DNA from: Candidatus Zambryskiibacteriota bacterium
GTDB lineage: Bacteria > Patescibacteriota > Minisyncoccia > Phycocordibacterales > Zambryskibacteraceae
Assembly: GCA_016177225.1 (NCBI GenBank)
Contig: JACOVQ010000014.1
Location: 1 to 38,719 of the forward strand
DNA: 38,719 nucleotides
Direction of reading: 5' to 3'
The position numbers and the translations under genes were made by a program. Of this stretch, positions 7,822-20,463 are shown in pieces. Below the pieces are notes generated by a model, which saw nothing but the letters and a program-made list of their open reading frames with translations, was not told the origin of the DNA and ran no database searches. The number at the start of each line of letters is the position of its first letter. The stretch's first letter is position 1.

Positions 7822-8505
7822 TTATATGGGCGTCTGCACTAACCCGAATTCTTTAAATATTTTCTCAAAAAGGGCAATGACGCGTTTTGTTTCTCGTTCG
7901 TTCAAATCAAATCCTGTGCCGCCGTGAGCGATGGCGTTTCTCACTTTATGCGCTTCCCACGCTTCGTCGAGCGCAGAAAATTCATTCCTGTCCGCCGCTT
8001 TAAGCATCTCGCCCACCGAATCTCCTGGAAGTCCGAGGGTGCGTAAAAGCTCTTCCAGCATTACGTCGGCTTCCATTATGGCAAGTCTCCAATCCGAATG
8101 ATTTGTGGAATTAAGATAACTCATTACCTTTTCCCACTTCTCATTTCTTAAAGACTTTTTAATCACTTCCGCTTCTTCTGGAGAAATTTCGTAATCCAAA
8201 AGCGGCGGACTAAAAATTTTATCTTCCTCTTGGTTGATTTCTCTAAGGTTTCGAAGATTGTGAACGATACCGTAGATGCAAAGGGCACTCAATATGGCGG
8301 AGGCAACAATCCAGATTGGCCAGATTTCCAAGAGAAAAAAGTTTTTTAATCTAAACCAGATAAATTCAGGCGAACCGAGATTGAAGCTTGTTATATATTT
8401 CAAAAGAGCCGCCACAAGCAAAGACAAAACAAAAAGAAATATCAGAAGAGACGTCGGCGTATTGATGTGCTCATACCACTTTTTTTGCGGCGCTTCTTCA
8501 GCCAT
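7822..8505 (-). CDS. Two-TM membrane protein with HEPN-like C-terminal region
   Basis: Two N-terminal hydrophobic segments; WRLAIMEADVMLEELL...AWEAHKVRNAIAHGG contains an RxxxxH-type motif. Confidence 0.55.
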   Translation of the reverse strand: MAEEAPQKKWYEHINTPTSLLIFLFVLSLLVAALLKYITSFNLGSPEFIWFRLKNFFLLEIWPIWIVASAILSALCIYGIVHNLRNLREINQEEDKIFSPPLLDYEISPEEAEVIKKSLRNEKWEKVMSYLNSTNHSDWRLAIMEADVMLEELLRTLGLPGDSVGEMLKAADRNEFSALDEAWEAHKVRNAIAHGGTGFDLNERETKRVIALFEKIFKEFGLVQTPI

Positions 8506-8514
8506 AGGTTTATT

Positions 8515-9801
8515 TTACTCTATTTCCCCCAAGAATTCTTTGCCTGCCCTAAATAAATTATCTTCCCTGCCCAAATCGGCCCAAAGCTGGAGATTATTAG
8601 GTATGGATATGGCGGGAATGCCGGCAATATTGACCGGCACCGTAAAGATATCTTCGATATAAGTTTCTACAGGGTCGGAACTCTTTTCTCCGATTTTCCA
8701 CGCGCCGTTTGGAGTGGTCGGCAGAACAATTAAATCATATTTTTTAAAAGCTTCTCGAAGCTCTTGGGTAATCTTTTTCCTCACGGCAATAGCTTTCCCG
8801 TAATAAGCATCATAATAGCCGGAAGATAGAACGTACGTGCCCAAAATAATTCTGCGGCGCACTTCCTTGCCGAAACCGGCGCCCCGAGTTTTGAAGTAAT
8901 CATCAATACTATTCTCCCCATCGACATGCAGACCGTATTTCACTCCGTCAAAGCGAGCCAGATTAGCCGAAGCTTCAGCCAAAGCAATAATGTAATAAGC
9001 CGAGAGAGAATATTTGAGAGAAGGCAATTTAATGTCGTGGATTTCATAACCCAGCGTTTTTAATTTGTCTTCAGCTTCTTTGAAACTCTTTTTTACTTCG
9101 CCACTCACTCCTTCGCTTCCGACAAAATCGCGTGGAATGCCAATCGTTTTATTAAATTTCTTTTTATTCGGATATGTATCGTCATTAATACTGGTACTGT
9201 CATTAAAATCTTCGCCTTTTATTACGTTGTAAATGATTTCTGCGTCTGTAACGGTTTTCGTCAAAGGGCCAATTTGGTCGAGAGACGAGCCATAAGCAAT
9301 AAGCCCGAAGCGAGAGACTCTCCCATACGTCGGTTTCAACCCAACCACTCCGCAAAATGCTGCCGGTTGCCTAATCGAACCTCCTGTATCAGAACCGAGA
9401 GCCATATCACACATGCCGGCCGCCACGGATGCCGCCGCACCGCCAGAAGAACCTCCGGGCACTCTTTCTAGATTATGTGGATTCTTTGTTACACCATAAG
9501 CCGAATTCTCTGTAGAACTGCCCATGCCGAACTCGTCCATATTTGTGCGCCCAACGATAATTGCTCCGGCTTCTTTTATTTTTCTTATGACCGTTGCATC
9601 GGAGATTGCAGTGAAATTTTCAAGTATCTTCGAGCCCGCACTAGCTTTATGGCCTTCTAGAAGAAGATTATCTTTTATCGATATCGTTTTTCCTGACAAA
9701 GCGCCTGCCCCGTACCAAGCTTGCTCTGGTGCGGGGTCTTCGAACACCTCAAGAAAGGCATGTATGTCTTTATCCTTATCGCGAATTTCTTTTGGCGTCA
9801 C
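8515..9801 (-). CDS. gatA: Glu/Asp-tRNA amidotransferase subunit A
   Basis: Amidase signature NMDEFGMGSSTENSAYGVTKNPHNLERVPGGSSGGAAASVAAG. Confidence 0.95.
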   Translation of the reverse strand: MTPKEIRDKDKDIHAFLEVFEDPAPEQAWYGAGALSGKTISIKDNLLLEGHKASAGSKILENFTAISDATVIRKIKEAGAIIVGRTNMDEFGMGSSTENSAYGVTKNPHNLERVPGGSSGGAAASVAAGMCDMALGSDTGGSIRQPAAFCGVVGLKPTYGRVSRFGLIAYGSSLDQIGPLTKTVTDAEIIYNVIKGEDFNDSTSINDDTYPNKKKFNKTIGIPRDFVGSEGVSGEVKKSFKEAEDKLKTLGYEIHDIKLPSLKYSLSAYYIIALAEASANLARFDGVKYGLHVDGENSIDDYFKTRGAGFGKEVRRRIILGTYVLSSGYYDAYYGKAIAVRKKITQELREAFKKYDLIVLPTTPNGAWKIGEKSSDPVETYIEDIFTVPVNIAGIPAISIPNNLQLWADLGREDNLFRAGKEFLGEIE

Positions 9802-10073
9802 AGTATTTTCTTTACCTTTATATAATCACCTTCTCTCGATGGAGCTTGCGCGAGAATGGCATCAGTAAATTGTCCGGATGGATGAGATTCCGAGTCGGAA
9901 CGAAACACATTCTTTAACGTAAAACCTGTCGAACCTTCGGAAACGTCGACTGATTTAATCTCGCTGACGTAATTAAGAATTGAGCCGAGTTCTTTAGCCA
10001 AATTTTCCGCTTCTTCATCCGATACATCAATCCTTGCGAGCTTAGCCAATTTCAAAACCTCCTCCTTATTCAT
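9798..10073 (-). CDS. gatC: Glu/Asp-tRNA amidotransferase subunit C
   Basis: VLKLAKLARIDVSDEEAENLAKELGSILNYV, overlaps gatA start. Confidence 0.92.
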   Translation of the reverse strand: MNKEEVLKLAKLARIDVSDEEAENLAKELGSILNYVSEIKSVDVSEGSTGFTLKNVFRSDSESHPSGQFTDAILAQAPSREGDYIKVKKIL

Positions 10074-10077
10074 CCTG

Positions 10078-12487
<2,410 letters not shown>

Positions 12488-12497
<10 letters not shown>

Positions 12498-12988
12498 TTA
12501 AAAATATTTTCTCTGGCTCGAAAACTTTGTGAGGCAGTTCCTTTCGACCAATCTATGGTAACAAGAATCGAAACTTCGTAACCATTGATTTGCTCAAGCT
12601 GTATCTCTCTCTTTAAAACCGTTGGAGGCCAGAGAGCATTATAGCCGAAGAAGCCCGTCTGCGTATCTTGTCTTAGTACTGGACAGGTGCCAAATAAGCC
12701 GCAAGCAGCAACATTAGAATTCTCAACCGGACTGACTGTGCATGAGTTGGGAGAAAAGCAATCAGATAAACCGGTAAGCCAGTCGCGTCCGGCAAGAGCA
12801 TTTTCATCACGGATATTGCGCACTTGCTCGAAACCTTCCTGGGCGAGATAGAAGGCAATTACCTGATCTTTAGAAAAAATATATGATGAAATGCCGGTTT
12901 GCAGAGCGGCAGATGCCCCAGCGATGGCGGCGAGTAAAATCGCCATGGCCACCAAACTTTCGATAATTGTGAATCCGTTATTTTTCAT
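12488..12988 (-). CDS. PilV-like minor prepilin
   Basis: NNGFTIIESLVAMAILLAAIAGASAALQTG. Confidence 0.7.
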
Positions 12989-13542
12989 AAAGCTCTATCT
13001 AGAGTGCGTTCGGACACGAGAGTCTGCAAAGTGAAATCCGAACGGCTCTTACCGGAACCGGCATGGCTCTTAATCTTCATAACTACTTTGGGCTGAAGAG
13101 CGTCTGCGCTTGAAGCGCCTTGAGCATAGAACACCAGGTCGTCTATGACTATCTCCGGGGCCGTTACTGCAAGGTACGAGCCGGTTCCGACTTTCTTCTC
13201 TATCGAGGCGTTATTAAAGCGATAAGTAATTTGCGCGCCATCGCTCGAAAGAAAACTTATAATAATATCGCCGGAAGAGCAATTTTGCGGAATGCTTACA
13301 TCTCCTCCGCCGCAATGATAATTTCTGCCAAAGCGCATTTCTCGGGACATGCTTTCGACGGCGAGATTAAGGTTATTGAGCACCGTTTTTAAAGAACGAG
13401 ATTTGCGATTAACGTCAAAAATATTGAGAAGAGAACCCATGGAAATGGTCATTACTATGGTAAAGATTGCAATCGCCGTCATCAACTCGATGAGCGTGAA
13501 CCCTTTTTGAAAATTGAAAATTGAAAATTGAAAATTTTTCAT
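12985..13542 (-). CDS. PilW-like minor prepilin
   Basis: KGFTLIELMTAIAIFTIVMTISMGSLLNI; start set at MKNFQFSIFNFQ. Confidence 0.7.
   Translation of the reverse strand: MKNFQFSIFNFQKGFTLIELMTAIAIFTIVMTISMGSLLNIFDVNRKSRSLKTVLNNLNLAVESMSREMRFGRNYHCGGGDVSIPQNCSSGDIIISFLSSDGAQITYRFNNASIEKKVGTGSYLAVTAPEIVIDDLVFYAQGASSADALQPKVVMKIKSHAGSGKSRSDFTLQTLVSERTLDRAL
13509..13536. repeat. 7-nt tandem repeat, GAAAATT x4
   Basis: Coding strand ATGAAA(AATTTTC)x4AAAAAGGG at the start of the prepilin ORF. Confidence 0.95.
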
Positions 13543-13543
13543 A

Positions 13544-14107
13544 TCATTGTACGGTAATTTGCCCGCTGGTATAAACAATAACAGATTTTACTCGCCCCGC
13601 CGGACTCTTGAGCGTTATCTTTGCTCCAATGACATTCTCTATCGGGTTGGAGAAAACCAGTTGCGGCTCGGTCTTTGGGCGAATGAAAGTGATGTCGACT
13701 CTCTCTATGCCGCAATCTTCAGGGCTGGAAGATTTGACAGCGCAGATATCGGCAATATAGTTATCGCGAGAAATATTGATTTGAGAAAGATTTTCTTCCG
13801 CATCATAAATTTTATCGCCATCCAAGTCTGTAAAGTAGACATAGGCTTTGTTGGAACTGAGAGTAAAAGACAAGCCGTAAGCGGCTGAGAAATTGGCGGA
13901 GCCAGACCCGGCTTCCCTGACGGCGGCGCCGTAAGTTTGCGCCTGCGATAAAGAGAGAGAGATGTCGTCAGCCAAGTTTGAGAGAGCAATGCTATCGCTG
14001 TAAGAAGACTGGTTGGAAATAATTGCAGTAAGAATAATGGAAGCAATGCCAATAGAAACGATAAGTTCAACAAGACTGAAGCCGGTATTTTTAAAATGAG
14101 ATGACAT
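13544..14107 (-). CDS. GspH/FimT-like minor prepilin
   Basis: NTGFSLVELIVSIGIASIILTAIISNQ. Confidence 0.7.
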   Translation of the reverse strand: MSSHFKNTGFSLVELIVSIGIASIILTAIISNQSSYSDSIALSNLADDISLSLSQAQTYGAAVREAGSGSANFSAAYGLSFTLSSNKAYVYFTDLDGDKIYDAEENLSQINISRDNYIADICAVKSSSPEDCGIERVDITFIRPKTEPQLVFSNPIENVIGAKITLKSPAGRVKSVIVYTSGQITVQ

Positions 14108-14783
14108 GCAATAAATCTAGATTTAGCATCATGCCGAGCCAAGCGCCCAGTATCATAAACGGCGCGAATGGCACTTCGCTTTTCATTGTAAGCCCTTTTC
14201 GCCGCATGAGAAAGAGGCTTACTATCGCCCCTATCCAAAAGGCCACCACGATGGCAGAGAAGCCTTGTGCTCCGCCGAGGAGGAGTCCGATAGATAACCC
14301 GAGTTTGGCATCGCCGAAGCCGATAATGCGACCTTTACTGATAAGCCATAGGAGAGCAAAAAATGTGAAGATAATTAGTCCTGCCAATAGATGCCGTCCG
14401 AACAATAGAGAGATGATGATAACGGAGTAGACAAGAGTGTCTGGAATAATTTTGTGATGAAAATCGTAAATAAGGATGACGATATAAATGCAAAATACCG
14501 GCAACATCCACAGCGGCACGGTAATAAACACCAGACCAGTAAACAGTTCGATAAGCGGGTATTGATAAGAAATTTTTGCTTCGCAATTTCCGCATTTGCC
14601 TCTTTGAACCAGAAAACTTAGAATCGGGATTAACTCATGCCATTTGAGAACCTTCCTGCAATGCGGGCACGCGCTTCTACCACCGATACTTTTCTTACCA
14701 AAACGCAGAGCTACAACATTAAGAAAACTGCCAAATACCATACCGAAAACAAAAAGGAGTGCTGTGTTAGCAAACGGCGTCAC
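14091..14783 (-). CDS. pilD: Prepilin peptidase
   Basis: VFGSFLNVVALR, CPHCRKVL...CGNCEAKI, FGDAKLGLSIGLLLG; likely GTG start overlapping the pilin stop. Confidence 0.9.
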   Translation of the reverse strand: MTPFANTALLFVFGMVFGSFLNVVALRFGKKSIGGRSACPHCRKVLKWHELIPILSFLVQRGKCGNCEAKISYQYPLIELFTGLVFITVPLWMLPVFCIYIVILIYDFHHKIIPDTLVYSVIIISLLFGRHLLAGLIIFTFFALLWLISKGRIIGFGDAKLGLSIGLLLGGAQGFSAIVVAFWIGAIVSLFLMRRKGLTMKSEVPFAPFMILGAWLGMMLNLDLLHVISF

Positions 14784-15192
14784 CAGAGCCGATGGTACCA
14801 GCAGATTTTGAGGTTCCGAGACTGTCAACGCACCAATTTCCTCCCGCTCCAGGAAGAAGAGCCGAGACGGCATAACCGGTACCAGTGGATACGCAAGTCA
14901 GAGTCGCGCCGGTCGGATAATTGCCTGCGGTAGTGTAGTTGACCATACCGGAAGCGGCGTCAGAAAACATGTTGTTGCAACTGGCGGTGACAGTACCATA
15001 ACTGCCGTTATTGTCGTAGTAAATTTCTGCAGCGGCTCTGAGTCCTGAAAGCTGAGCTTTAATTTTTGCATCATTGCCTTTGCCTCGCGCCGTATTGAGA
15101 GAAGTCAAGACCACTGAAGACAAAATGCCGATGATAGCAATGACTACCAAAAGTTCGATAAGAGTGAAGCCTCTTGTTCTATTTTTATCCAT
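14767..15192 (-). CDS. Type IV pilin (major pilin candidate)
   Basis: RGFTLIELLVVIAIIGILSSVVLTSLNTARGKGNDAKIKAQLS, Cys pair near C-terminus. Confidence 0.85.
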   Translation of the reverse strand: MDKNRTRGFTLIELLVVIAIIGILSSVVLTSLNTARGKGNDAKIKAQLSGLRAAAEIYYDNNGSYGTVTASCNNMFSDAASGMVNYTTAGNYPTGATLTCVSTGTGYAVSALLPGAGGNWCVDSLGTSKSAGTIGSGDAVC

Positions 15193-15206
15193 GATGTTAT
15201 TATACC

Positions 15207-16415
15207 TTAAACGCCTCCGGAATTGGCAATCTGGTATATGGGGATAAGAACGGAAGCCATAATCAGCCCGACACTTAAGCCTAAAAGCACTATCATCATG
15301 GGTTCTATCAGGCTTACCAAAGTATCAACCGAGTCCATCACTTCCCTTTGATAAAAGTGGGCCATGGTACCCAAGATAGAACCTAATTCTCCGGACTCCT
15401 CGCCAACCTTAATCATCTGAACCAAGGTACTGGGAATTTCTTTATATTGAGACAGGGACTGCGACAAAGAACGGCCTTCTTTAACGGCGAGAAGTGCTCC
15501 CTCCAAAATTTCTCGATAGACTTCGTTGTCCACAACCGAAGAAGTGACTTCAATGGCCTTGACCATGGGAATGCCGGACATGACCATTGTATTCATATTA
15601 TCGGTGATGATTGAAAGATATAACTTCTTATAGATATCTCCAGCATACGGTATCTCAAGTTTGAATCTGGCAAGTTGAGCCCTCCCTTCGCGAGTGCGGG
15701 CAAATTTTACGATCAAAAATACGATGACTATCAAAGCGACAATTATAAGAAATCCGTAACTAACCAGAAAACTGCTCGCGGCAAAGACCACTTTCGAGTA
15801 GAACGGTACGGCTTCGCCTGATTCGGCAATGATAAGACTGATTTTTGGTATGACAAAAGTAAACATCAGCACCATTACCGCGATAAATACGACGATTACA
15901 AAACTGGGATAAATAAGAGCGTTCCTTGCTTTGGACATTACCTCGTAACTGCGGTTAATGTAATCGGCAAGGTATTTAAAGATTTCGTTGAGCTTGCCTG
16001 TCTCTTCTCCGGACCTTACCATATTGACGTAAAAATTGGAAAATATGGCCGGATGTTTCTCTAAAGCCTTTGAAATAGTGCTTCCGGCTTGAAGGTCAGT
16101 CGTTACTTGTATCAGGCTTTTTCTTAAAGTCTTGTTCTCCATCTCTTCTGACAAAAGAGAAAATATTTTTAGGGGTGAGATTCTTGCTTCAAAAAGAGCC
16201 GAGATTTGGCGGGAGAGCATGACTATTTCTTTCTGAGACACTCCCGAGCCGAACTTTATATTTGAAAGCCAGGAAGTTTTCTCGGCCGGCTCAATACTGG
16301 CCACGATAAGACCGCGTTTCTGGAGCGAACCGACGGCGACATCCATGGAAACGGCTTCGATGGAACCTCCCGTTCTTTTTCCTGAATTTTCTAAAGCTTT
16401 GTAATTAAATAGCAT
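15207..16415 (-). CDS. pilC: Type IV pilus inner-membrane platform protein
   Basis: GspF/PilC-like; FSNFYVNMVRSGEETGKLNEIF, VQMIKVGEESGELGSIL. Confidence 0.92.
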   Translation of the reverse strand: MLFNYKALENSGKRTGGSIEAVSMDVAVGSLQKRGLIVASIEPAEKTSWLSNIKFGSGVSQKEIVMLSRQISALFEARISPLKIFSLLSEEMENKTLRKSLIQVTTDLQAGSTISKALEKHPAIFSNFYVNMVRSGEETGKLNEIFKYLADYINRSYEVMSKARNALIYPSFVIVVFIAVMVLMFTFVIPKISLIIAESGEAVPFYSKVVFAASSFLVSYGFLIIVALIVIVFLIVKFARTREGRAQLARFKLEIPYAGDIYKKLYLSIITDNMNTMVMSGIPMVKAIEVTSSVVDNEVYREILEGALLAVKEGRSLSQSLSQYKEIPSTLVQMIKVGEESGELGSILGTMAHFYQREVMDSVDTLVSLIEPMMIVLLGLSVGLIMASVLIPIYQIANSGGV

Positions 16416-16439
16416 ATTACTTGCAGTGAGCTTGTCGAA

Positions 16440-17537
16440 CTATATCATTCTTTCGAGCGCTTTGGGATTGACTGAAAATTGAAAAGCATTTTCCACCGTT
16501 ATGTCGCCGCTTCTGACAAGCTGGGCCAAAGAGCGGTTTAGGTCTATCATGCCCTCTTCCGAGCTAGTTTCAATAACGGCGCCAATCTCATGAGTGCGCT
16601 TTTCTCTGATTAAATTAGAGACAGCATTGTTACTGATAAGAAGTTCATAAGCCGGAATAAGGCCTCCGGAAATTCTCGGCACAAGCCTTTGAGAAAAAAT
16701 GCCGAGAAGAGATTCTGATAACTGAATGCGGATTTGCGATTGCTGTTCCGGCGGGAAAGAATCGATAATGCGGTCGACCGTTTGAGATGCCGTATTGGTG
16801 TGGAGCGTTGAGAGCACTAAGTGTCCGGTTTCTGCCGCCGTGACCGCGGTCGAAATTGTCTCCGGGTCGCGCATTTCTCCTATCATCACGATATCGGCAT
16901 CCTGTCTGAACACTCCCTTTAATGCAGTGTGGAAATCCGGAGTATCGAGTTTTACTTCGCGCTGGTCAATAATCGCTTTTTTGGGCTCAAATACGAATTC
17001 TATCGGGTCTTCAACGGTAATAATGTGTTCCAGTCTTTCCGTATTGATTGCTTCGACCATCGTTGCGAGCGTAGTCGATTTGCCCACCCCTATCGGCCCC
17101 ACCACCAGAAAGAATCCTTGCTGGCGCTTGGCAAAACTCTCAAGAATCGGCGGCAAATTTAATTCGGCAAAGGTTTTGACGATAGACGGCACCAAACGCA
17201 TGGCAAGACTGATTTTGCCAAGCGCCTGATAAGCGTTGCAGCGGAAACGTTCCTGATTCTTATGATTGTAAGCAAAATTTACTTCTTTGCTGTTTTCAAA
17301 TTCTTTTTTCTGTTCCGGCGTAAGCATTGCCGATATCAGAACTTCCGTATCTTGCCGCGACAACGGAGAAATCTTTGTAAGCGGGATGAGAAAATTCGCC
17401 ACTCTTATGACGGGCAATCTACCTTCGGCGAAATGAAGGTCTGAAGCGCCTTCTTTAAAAACCGTCTCAACCAGCTCGTCTAAAAGTTTCTCATGCTCGG
17501 ACATATAAGTTTTATTATAGCGTATTAATCTCTTCAA
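16440..17537 (-). CDS. pilT: Twitching-motility ATPase
   Basis: VVGPIGVGKSTTLATMVEAIN, DIVMIGEMRDPETISTAVTAAETGHLVLSTLHTNTASQTVDRIIDSFP. Confidence 0.92.
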   Translation of the reverse strand: MKRLIRYNKTYMSEHEKLLDELVETVFKEGASDLHFAEGRLPVIRVANFLIPLTKISPLSRQDTEVLISAMLTPEQKKEFENSKEVNFAYNHKNQERFRCNAYQALGKISLAMRLVPSIVKTFAELNLPPILESFAKRQQGFFLVVGPIGVGKSTTLATMVEAINTERLEHIITVEDPIEFVFEPKKAIIDQREVKLDTPDFHTALKGVFRQDADIVMIGEMRDPETISTAVTAAETGHLVLSTLHTNTASQTVDRIIDSFPPEQQSQIRIQLSESLLGIFSQRLVPRISGGLIPAYELLISNNAVSNLIREKRTHEIGAVIETSSEEGMIDLNRSLAQLVRSGDITVENAFQFSVNPKALERMI

Positions 17538-19086
17538 AAGGAATAATTTTATCGAAAGCTTTGAGAAGAGCGTCTTCCTTCATTGAAAGCATGCCTTTGG
17601 CGCGGGCAATTTTATACAGTTCCGCTTCCGTCGGGTTTTCGAGAATGGCCTTCTCGACTTTTTTATCCATCTCAAGCACTTCTATCACGGCAATTCTGCC
17701 GGAAGTGCCGGTAAGACAAGAGGGTGTCGGCTCTATGCCGAAGACTTCTTTGCCAAGTTTGAGTTCTTTCTTAAATTCAGAGGGCAAATCCTCAAATTGT
17801 TTGTCTATCATTACTTTAATGGAATCCTCCACCGGTATCGGTTTGCCACCGTCCGGACAAAGTTTGCGCACCAATCTCTGCGCCATCGAGAGCGCGAGCG
17901 TCGGAGCGATTAGATACGGGTCAACACCCATATCGATAAGCCTTGGTATCGCACCTATGGCGTTATTGGTATGCAGGGTGGAAAAGACCAAGTGTCCGGT
18001 AAGAGCGGCTTGTATCGCAAGCTGAGCCGTCTCTTTGTCGCGAATTTCTCCCACCATAATAATGTCCGGGTCTTGACGCAAAGTGGTTCTCAAACCGGTG
18101 GCAAAGGTGTAATCGATTTCCGGGTGCACTTGCGATTGCGATACGCTGTCGATGGAATACTCGATGGGGTCTTCAAGAGAAAGAACGTTTTTATGTTCCT
18201 TATCAACCTCATTAAGCATGGCGTAAAGCGTCGTTGATTTACCCGACCCGGTTGGACCGGTAATGAGAATGAGCCCGTATGAACGCTTAAGGGCTTTTCT
18301 TATCGCCTTCATATTGGTATCGGTAAATCCAAAATCGTCGAGAGTCCGAAGACCTTGCGACTGGTCAAGGATTCTCATGGCCACCTTCTCTCCATAGTAA
18401 GTGGGAAAAGTGGAAACGCGGAAATCTATTTTGTTTTCTTCCACTTTGGCCGAGAAACGCCCGTCTTGAGGTTTGCGCTTTTCGTCCAAACGCATATTGG
18501 AAAGAATCTTGATGCGCGCCACTATGGCCGAATGCACCTTTACCGGCAAAGTCAAAGAAGTGTTAAGCATTCCGTCTACGCGGAAACGGACGCGCACATG
18601 GTCGTGCATTGGCTCAATATGAATATCGGAAGCCTTGCCCTCCGAGGCGTAGCTTAAAATGGTGGCGACAATTTTAGTGACCGGAGCCTCTTCCACAATA
18701 ACCGCTTCGGACGGCTCTTTGCCTTCCCCTTTCTTTTCTTCAGCAATCGAGCTGGCGGTTGATAGTTCTGATTCAAGTTCGGTCAAGGCCTTAGTCACTT
18801 CCCCGGAAAGTCCTTTGTATTTTTCCAACACCAACTTGAAATCATCTTCACTTATGAGAAACAGCTTATAAGGCATGCCTATGCGCGCCGAAATGAAATT
18901 GAGAGCGTCGCGCGTTTCGAGATTGTTTGGATCTAGAGCTCCTATCTCAAGCACGCCGTCTTTAACGCCTAAAGGAACCGCTCCGTAATGTTCGGCGGAC
19001 TCTTCGGGAATATACTCAAGAATCTTTCCGGAAGCGTCAGTATCTTTCAGTTCTCTGGTTGGTATTGCGGTCGCATTTTTTGGCAT
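17515..19086 (-). CDS. pilB: Type IV pilus assembly ATPase
   Basis: LITGPTGSGKSTTLYAMLNEVD, DIIMVGEIRDKETAQLAIQAALTGHLVFSTLHTN. Confidence 0.93.
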   Translation of the reverse strand: MPKNATAIPTRELKDTDASGKILEYIPEESAEHYGAVPLGVKDGVLEIGALDPNNLETRDALNFISARIGMPYKLFLISEDDFKLVLEKYKGLSGEVTKALTELESELSTASSIAEEKKGEGKEPSEAVIVEEAPVTKIVATILSYASEGKASDIHIEPMHDHVRVRFRVDGMLNTSLTLPVKVHSAIVARIKILSNMRLDEKRKPQDGRFSAKVEENKIDFRVSTFPTYYGEKVAMRILDQSQGLRTLDDFGFTDTNMKAIRKALKRSYGLILITGPTGSGKSTTLYAMLNEVDKEHKNVLSLEDPIEYSIDSVSQSQVHPEIDYTFATGLRTTLRQDPDIIMVGEIRDKETAQLAIQAALTGHLVFSTLHTNNAIGAIPRLIDMGVDPYLIAPTLALSMAQRLVRKLCPDGGKPIPVEDSIKVMIDKQFEDLPSEFKKELKLGKEVFGIEPTPSCLTGTSGRIAVIEVLEMDKKVEKAILENPTEAELYKIARAKGMLSMKEDALLKAFDKIIPFEEINTL

Positions 19087-19088
19087 AT

Positions 19089-19808
19089 TTAATCTCGTTC
19101 CAAACGCTCGAAAGGATTTGGACGACCGGTATCTTGGCTTGATAGATTAACACTGAAGTCGGAGAGTTGTGAGAAAGCGGAGTCTGAAAAAATATTTTTT
19201 TCCAAAGTTACCTCTTTGAGCCTGTTAAGAATCGATAGCAGGTCTTTGTCGATATCGGCAATAGGGGTTTTACCGATTTTATAAGTTTCTATAGTGACCT
19301 TGTGTTCGTAGAGACCGGAATCCTCGCTTCTAAAAGAAACCGACTTGATTTCCATCAATCGAAGATTCTTCTCCACATCAGAGAGAAAGCGCTTGAAGTT
19401 TTGGTAATTGGACACGAAGCTGAAAGAAACGCGAGTTTTGTCATACGAAAGATTATTTTGGGGCAATACGGCGGCAACCGCCCGGCTATTATCGGAATCA
19501 ATGCTGACATCTTTCAAAGAAATGCCGTAGCGGGCTCCTATACCGTCCAGTTCGAGAGCAAGATTAACCGTATCAACATTGTCAGGTAGAACTTTTTCTA
19601 TGCGGGCTTTTTCATCGGCTGGAAATTCTTCGTAAGACACAAGCAGATTGTCTCTAAGATTTATGACATCGGCAATATTGGCGAGTACATCCTGGTACTT
19701 TATTACGGCACTATGAAGTTCTTTTGCCTTTTCGTATTCGACATTGGTAAAAGTGTAGAAGAGGCCTAAGGCTAAGACTATGAGGGTAATGGCGCTTTTA
19801 TTTTTCAT
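19089..19808 (-). CDS. PilO-like pilus assembly protein
   Basis: N-terminal TM and coiled region; order after PilN-like and before pilB. Confidence 0.6.
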   Translation of the reverse strand: MKNKSAITLIVLALGLFYTFTNVEYEKAKELHSAVIKYQDVLANIADVINLRDNLLVSYEEFPADEKARIEKVLPDNVDTVNLALELDGIGARYGISLKDVSIDSDNSRAVAAVLPQNNLSYDKTRVSFSFVSNYQNFKRFLSDVEKNLRLMEIKSVSFRSEDSGLYEHKVTIETYKIGKTPIADIDKDLLSILNRLKEVTLEKNIFSDSAFSQLSDFSVNLSSQDTGRPNPFERLERD

Positions 19809-20413
19809 TGCGGGGTGGAAGAAGCGGCGGAAACGGCCGAATAAGATAATAATTCGGGATTTACCGTAGTTTTAAAAGAGAAGAGCACTTCGCCTTTATC
19901 GTTCAAGGCAAGGTTGGAGAAAGCGGGAGCGCTGAAGTATCGACTTTGATTAAAGCTTTGCGCAAGAAGCGCCACGGCGTTATAGCCTTTGGCCAAACCG
20001 TTAAGAGTAAATTCTAATCCATGTTCTCCGACGGAATACTGGAACTCGGTAAAGCGCACAGTCTTGGGAGTCTCCGCTTCCAGAAATTCCAGAAGCGGAG
20101 TGATAATACGATGGTCTTTAATCAAAGTTTTAGTCGCGACGATGCGGTTGTTAAGATTGGTAAGTTCTTCGATGGATTGCGGGTCAAGTTGAGCTTTGGC
20201 CGAAACCAGGTCGGCAGACATTTGCTTGATGCGGTATTCAAGATAAGTTTTGTATCCAAATACTCCGATAGCCAGTATTAAGGAAACTACGAAGATTAGA
20301 TAAGCTAAGGAAGAGACAAAATTTCTTTGTCCCACCCTCCTTACCACGGCCGTTTGCGAGGACGACGCTATCGGCCCTTTTGGAATAAATGATGACTGGA
20401 ATTTGGGTGGCAT
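19805..20413 (-). CDS. PilN-like pilus assembly protein
   Basis: Single TM after short N-terminus; 4-nt overlap with PilO-like gene. Confidence 0.6.
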   Translation of the reverse strand: MPPKFQSSFIPKGPIASSSQTAVVRRVGQRNFVSSLAYLIFVVSLILAIGVFGYKTYLEYRIKQMSADLVSAKAQLDPQSIEELTNLNNRIVATKTLIKDHRIITPLLEFLEAETPKTVRFTEFQYSVGEHGLEFTLNGLAKGYNAVALLAQSFNQSRYFSAPAFSNLALNDKGEVLFSFKTTVNPELLSYSAVSAASSTPQ

Positions 20414-20463
20414 TTGTAGCTAAATTATAAAACAAAAATCAAGTTTCCGACACAATAAAGTGT

